Part shown: in pieces, positions 5,626 to 8,228 of the stretch
Numbering within the stretch: position 1 is the stretch's first letter
Layout: each line of letters opens with the position of its first letter
Assembly (NCBI GenBank): GCA_044508215.1
Contig: JBIQID010000136.1
Span: forward strand, 1-8,228
From: JAEZFI01 sp044508215
GTDB lineage: Bacteria; Actinomycetota; Acidimicrobiia; Acidimicrobiales; Microtrichaceae
DNA: 8,228 nt
Direction: 5' to 3'
The notes under the pieces: generated by a model
What the model saw: the letters and a program-made list of their open reading frames with translations, nothing else
Told to the model about the DNA's origin: nothing
Databases searched by the model: none
Made by a program: the position numbers and the translations under genes

Positions 5626-6492
5626 ATGAGCGAGAGCGAGGGCGGCCAGCGGATCCTTGTGCTGGGATCGGGCTTCGTCGGGTCGGCGGTCGCCGCCGAG
5701 CTGATCCCGGAACACGAGGTCGTGGTGCGCGACATCCCGGACCACCCCGAGCTGGCGCGCCGTGACGCCGCAGCCGAGCGGCTGATCCGCAAGGAGCTGG
5801 ACGCTGGAGCGACGGCAGTGGTGAACACGTGCGGACGCCTCGTCGGCACGCCCGAGCAGCTCCACGACGCGAACGTGGCGTTCCCGACGTGGTTGGTCGG
5901 CGTGCTCGCCGGGAGCGACGTGCGGTTCGTCCACCTCGGCTCGGCGGCGGAGTACGGCGACCCCGGCTCGGCCGACCCGGTGCCCGAGACCGCGGAGGTC
6001 CACCCGGTGGGCCCGTACGGCGAGACCAAGTGGGCCGGCAGTCGGGCGGTGCTCGACGCCCGCGCCGCAGGGCTCGACGCCGTCGTGGCCCGCGGCTTCA
6101 ACCTGGTGAGCCACCGCCTGGCCCCGGTGTCGCCGCTGCACCAGTTCGTGGCCGACGTGACAGCGCTGCCGCCCGAGGGCGGCGAGGTGGAGGTGTGGTG
6201 GCCCGACACCATCCGTGACCACATCCTCCTGCGCGACCTCGCGGTGGCGGTCGCCCGCCTCGCCGAGGCGGACGTGGTCCCCGACATCGTGAACCTCTGC
6301 TCCGGCGTCGGGGTGCGGTTCGGCGACATCGTCGAGGCGCTCGCTCGGCGACAGCGCAAGCCGGTGACGATCCGCTCGCTCGACCGGCCGGGGATCCCCG
6401 CTGTGGTGGGCGACCCCAGCCGCATGGTCCAGCACACGGGTGTGCGGCCGGAGATGTCAGCCGACGTCATCGCCGAGCAGTCGGGGATCTGA
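5626..6492 (+). CDS. Extended-SDR NAD(P)-dependent sugar-nucleotide epimerase/dehydratase
   Basis: A 288-residue extended short-chain dehydrogenase/reductase. The Rossmann dinucleotide motif is GSGFVG (14-19) after the first strand RILVL. Residues 67-72 (NTCGRL) correspond to the loop after the fourth strand. The catalytic residues are S106 (in HLGSAAEYG) and the pair Y131/K135 (YGETK). The C-terminal part has RDHILLRDLA (197-206), matching the family's usual R-D-x-I-x-V-x-D substrate-domain motif. It should act in the cytoplasm on a nucleotide-activated sugar, as an epimerase, dehydratase or reductase; the specificity is not readable. At 288 residues it is on the short side for the group. 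The ATG at 5626 is 58 bp after the acyltransferase stop, with only a weak upstream GGATGATCA as a ribosome site. The nucleotidyltransferase follows after 15 bp, which suggests one operon and a shared nucleotide sugar. Confidence 0.9.
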   Translation: MSESEGGQRILVLGSGFVGSAVAAELIPEHEVVVRDIPDHPELARRDAAAERLIRKELDAGATAVVNTCGRLVGTPEQLHDANVAFPTWLVGVLAGSDVRFVHLGSAAEYGDPGSADPVPETAEVHPVGPYGETKWAGSRAVLDARAAGLDAVVARGFNLVSHRLAPVSPLHQFVADVTALPPEGGEVEVWWPDTIRDHILLRDLAVAVARLAEADVVPDIVNLCSGVGVRFGDIVEALARRQRKPVTIRSLDRPGIPAVVGDPSRMVQHTGVRPEMSADVIAEQSGI

Positions 6493-6507
6493 CACCATGG
6501 CAGCCCT

Positions 6508-7224
6508 ATGCACGCGGTGATCCTCGCCGGGGGGCGTGGTGTGCGGTTGCGGCCCTACACCACGGCGTTCCCGAAGCCCCTCGTCCCCATCGGCGACGAG
6601 TACGCCATCATGGAGATCGTCCTCCGGCAGCTGCGGTCGGCCGGCTTCCGCACGATCACGATCGCCATCGGCCACCTCGGCCAGCTGATCCGGGCGTACT
6701 GCGGCGACGGCAGCCAGTGGGACCTCGAGATCCGGTACTGGGAGGAGGACACGCCGCTCGGGACGATGGGTCCGATCGTGGCGAACCTCGACGACGTCCC
6801 CGAGCACTTCCTGGTGATGAACGGCGACGTCCTCACCGACCTGCCCTACGCCAAGGTGCTCGACGGGCACATCTCGTCGGGGGCGCCGATCACGGTCACC
6901 ACCTACGACCGGACCGTGAAGATCGACTTCGGCGTCCTCGAGATCGGCGGCGAGGGCGGGGAGCGGATCGTCGCCTTCCGCGAGAAGCCGATCGAGCACT
7001 TCAGCGTGTCGATGGGCATCTACGCGGTCAGCCGCGAGACGCTCACCCGGTACACCCCGGGCGAGCCGCTCGGCTTCGACGACCTGGTGCTCGACCTCCT
7101 GGGCACCGACACTCCGCCGCGCGTCCATCCCTTCGACGGCTACTGGCTCGACATCGGTCGACCCGATGACTACGACACCGCCAACGAGGAGTGGGAGCGG
7201 CTGAAGCCGCTGCTCCTGCCGTGA
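6508..7224 (+). CDS. Sugar-phosphate nucleotidyltransferase
   Basis: A 238-residue single-domain NTP-transferase. The N-terminal nucleotide-binding signature is LAGGRGVRLRPYT (6-18), followed by FPKPLVPI (21-28) with the substrate-contacting K23. VMNGD (103-107) carries the metal-binding aspartate D107, REKP (158-161) is the usual sugar-binding segment, and YWLDIGRPDDY (212-222) is the conserved C-terminal motif. The enzyme joins a sugar 1-phosphate to an NTP, releasing pyrophosphate and making an NDP-sugar. Its size and lack of a left-handed beta-helix domain separate it from GlmU. It resembles the mannose-1-phosphate or heptose-1-phosphate guanylyltransferase and glucose-1-phosphate transferase groups, but the base and sugar cannot be fixed by eye. 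The product could feed the SDR encoded just upstream and the glycosyltransferase just downstream, with which it overlaps by 4 nt. Confidence 0.92.
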   Translation: MHAVILAGGRGVRLRPYTTAFPKPLVPIGDEYAIMEIVLRQLRSAGFRTITIAIGHLGQLIRAYCGDGSQWDLEIRYWEEDTPLGTMGPIVANLDDVPEHFLVMNGDVLTDLPYAKVLDGHISSGAPITVTTYDRTVKIDFGVLEIGGEGGERIVAFREKPIEHFSVSMGIYAVSRETLTRYTPGEPLGFDDLVLDLLGTDTPPRVHPFDGYWLDIGRPDDYDTANEEWERLKPLLLP

Positions 7225-8228
7225 GCGGCACCGCCGGGGCGACTCGCCGGGTCCCCGCCTTCCACCTGGTCGTCTACTCCGACGCGAAGGAACGGGGCGG
7301 GGCGGAGATGACCCTCGCGCAGCTGCTCGCCGGGCTCCCCGAGCGGGTGCGGGTGACGGTCGTGGCGGTGGACGAGGACGTCGCGGAGTTCCTCTCGTCG
7401 CACCGCCCCGGCAGCTCAGTGGAGCTCACCCGGTCGATCGACTCGAAGGGCGACCTCCCCGGGATGTTGGAGCACCGGCGGCTGTTCCGAAGGCTCCGCC
7501 CCGACATCGTGCAGTTCAACCTGTCGATGGTGTCGTCGTGCCAGTGGGCGATCGCGGTGGCGCTCACGGTGAAGGGTGCGCAGGTCGTGGTGACCGAGAA
7601 CGCGTCGATGGGGGCGTGGTCCCGGACCTCGAACCTGCTGAAGCGCGTGACATCGCCCCGGTTGGCCGCCCACGTGGCCGTGGGTGAGGCGACGGCCCGG
7701 ATCATCGAGCGCGACGCCGGGTTGAAGGACGGCTCGATCGGCACGATGTACCACGGCGTCGCCGACGTGGCGCAGGGGCTACCGAAGCAGCCGAACACGA
7801 TCCTCAACGTCGCCCGGCACGACCCGGTCAAGGGCGTCGACGTGCTGCTGCAGGCGATGGTGCTCGTCGACCCGGCGACCCGGCTGGTGCAGATCGGCGG
7901 CGGCCCGCTCCTCGACGAGCACAAGCGGCTGGCCGAGGAGCTGGGCGTGGCGGATCGGGTCGAGTTCCGCGACCTGCGGTGGGACGAACGGGTGGCCGAC
8001 CTGATGAGCGGCTTCCAGCTGTTCGTCCTGTCGAGCCGCACCGAGGGGCTGCCGGTCACGGTGATGGAGGCGATGCTGGCGGGCCTGCCGATCATCGCGA
8101 GCGACGTCGGTTCGGTCCGCGAGGAGGTCACGCCGGGCGAGAACGGCCTGGTGGTCCCGCCCGACGACCCGAAGGCGCTGGCCGCGGCGATCGACGAGCT
8201 GATGGCCGACGACGAACGGCGGGCCTCG
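7221..8228 (+). CDS. GT-B glycosyltransferase, family 4-like (partial, runs off right edge)
   Basis: The frame opens at a GTG (7221) that overlaps the previous gene's stop as GTGA, a common coupled junction, and stays open for 336 codons to the window end. The N-terminal half has an acceptor-side GT-B fold with GGAEM (26-30). The C-terminal donor-binding half begins near NVARHDPVKGVDVLLQA (196-212), with the conserved R199 and K204 that bind the donor phosphates in this family. It continues with IGGGPL (225-230) and the E-x7-E motif EGLPVTVME (E275, E283), then GLPIIASDVGSVREEV. These are hallmarks of retaining family GT4 enzymes. It should transfer a sugar from an NDP-sugar, probably at the inner membrane face, during glycan or glycolipid assembly. 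Only the last few tens of residues seem missing. An internal ATG at 7308 would remove the first strand, so GTG is preferred. Confidence 0.9.
   Translation, partial: MSGTAGATRRVPAFHLVVYSDAKERGGAEMTLAQLLAGLPERVRVTVVAVDEDVAEFLSSHRPGSSVELTRSIDSKGDLPGMLEHRRLFRRLRPDIVQFNLSMVSSCQWAIAVALTVKGAQVVVTENASMGAWSRTSNLLKRVTSPRLAAHVAVGEATARIIERDAGLKDGSIGTMYHGVADVAQGLPKQPNTILNVARHDPVKGVDVLLQAMVLVDPATRLVQIGGGPLLDEHKRLAEELGVADRVEFRDLRWDERVADLMSGFQLFVLSSRTEGLPVTVMEAMLAGLPIIASDVGSVREEVTPGENGLVVPPDDPKALAAAIDELMADDERRAS

Noticed and set aside
5221..6435. A 404-codon minus-strand frame opposite the SDR gene
   Set aside because: It is antisense to an SDR with all catalytic residues and reads as biased low-complexity sequence with no recognisable motif.
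7274..8131. A 285-codon minus-strand frame opposite the glycosyltransferase
   Set aside because: It is rich in Ser, Thr and Arg, as antisense of GC-biased codons usually is. The plus strand carries the GT-B motifs, including E-x7-E, in a frame coupled to the upstream gene.

Overview
The window is very GC-rich DNA with tightly packed genes and GTG as well as ATG starts. The gene content is actinobacterial: NarL/LuxR two-component pairs with a HisKA_3-type kinase, a DevR/DosR-like regulator and a CelD/BcsL-type acetyltransferase. A deep-branching actinobacterium such as a member of the Acidimicrobiia fits best, but that placement is inference. I see no rRNA, tRNA, CRISPR array, insertion sequence or integration scar.

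Left block (1-2064, minus strand). A compact operon is read right to left: a membrane histidine kinase (772-2064), a LuxR-family response regulator whose start overlaps the kinase stop by 13 nt (137-784), and the start of a third gene (1-135) that begins one base after the regulator stop. That third gene runs off the left edge. Its 45 visible codons encode an extreme proline-rich N-terminus with 27 prolines, 13 of them in one run.

Centre (2065-4367, plus strand). A 62-bp divergent promoter region separates the kinase from a second response regulator (2127-2795), which strongly resembles mycobacterial DevR/DosR as I know that family. It is followed by a 135-bp intergenic stretch holding a DosR-box-like palindrome. 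Next is a membrane-anchored protein with three cupredoxin domains (2931-4367): one plastocyanin-like blue-copper domain fused to a two-domain multicopper oxidase with every expected copper ligand present. The layout suggests that the DevR-like regulator controls the copper oxidase, perhaps in response to redox, oxygen or NO state.

After the oxidase come two GC-rich hairpins (4374-4449), probably a transcription boundary.

Right block (4488-8228, plus strand). Four co-directional genes look like part of a surface glycan or glycolipid pathway: a CelD/BcsL-like acyltransferase, an extended-SDR sugar-nucleotide epimerase/dehydratase, a sugar-phosphate nucleotidyltransferase and a GT-B glycosyltransferase. 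The last two overlap by 4 nt (GTGA). The glycosyltransferase starts with GTG and is cut by the right edge. Together they could activate a sugar phosphate, modify the nucleotide sugar, transfer it and acylate the product; the actual sugar and polymer cannot be told from this sequence.
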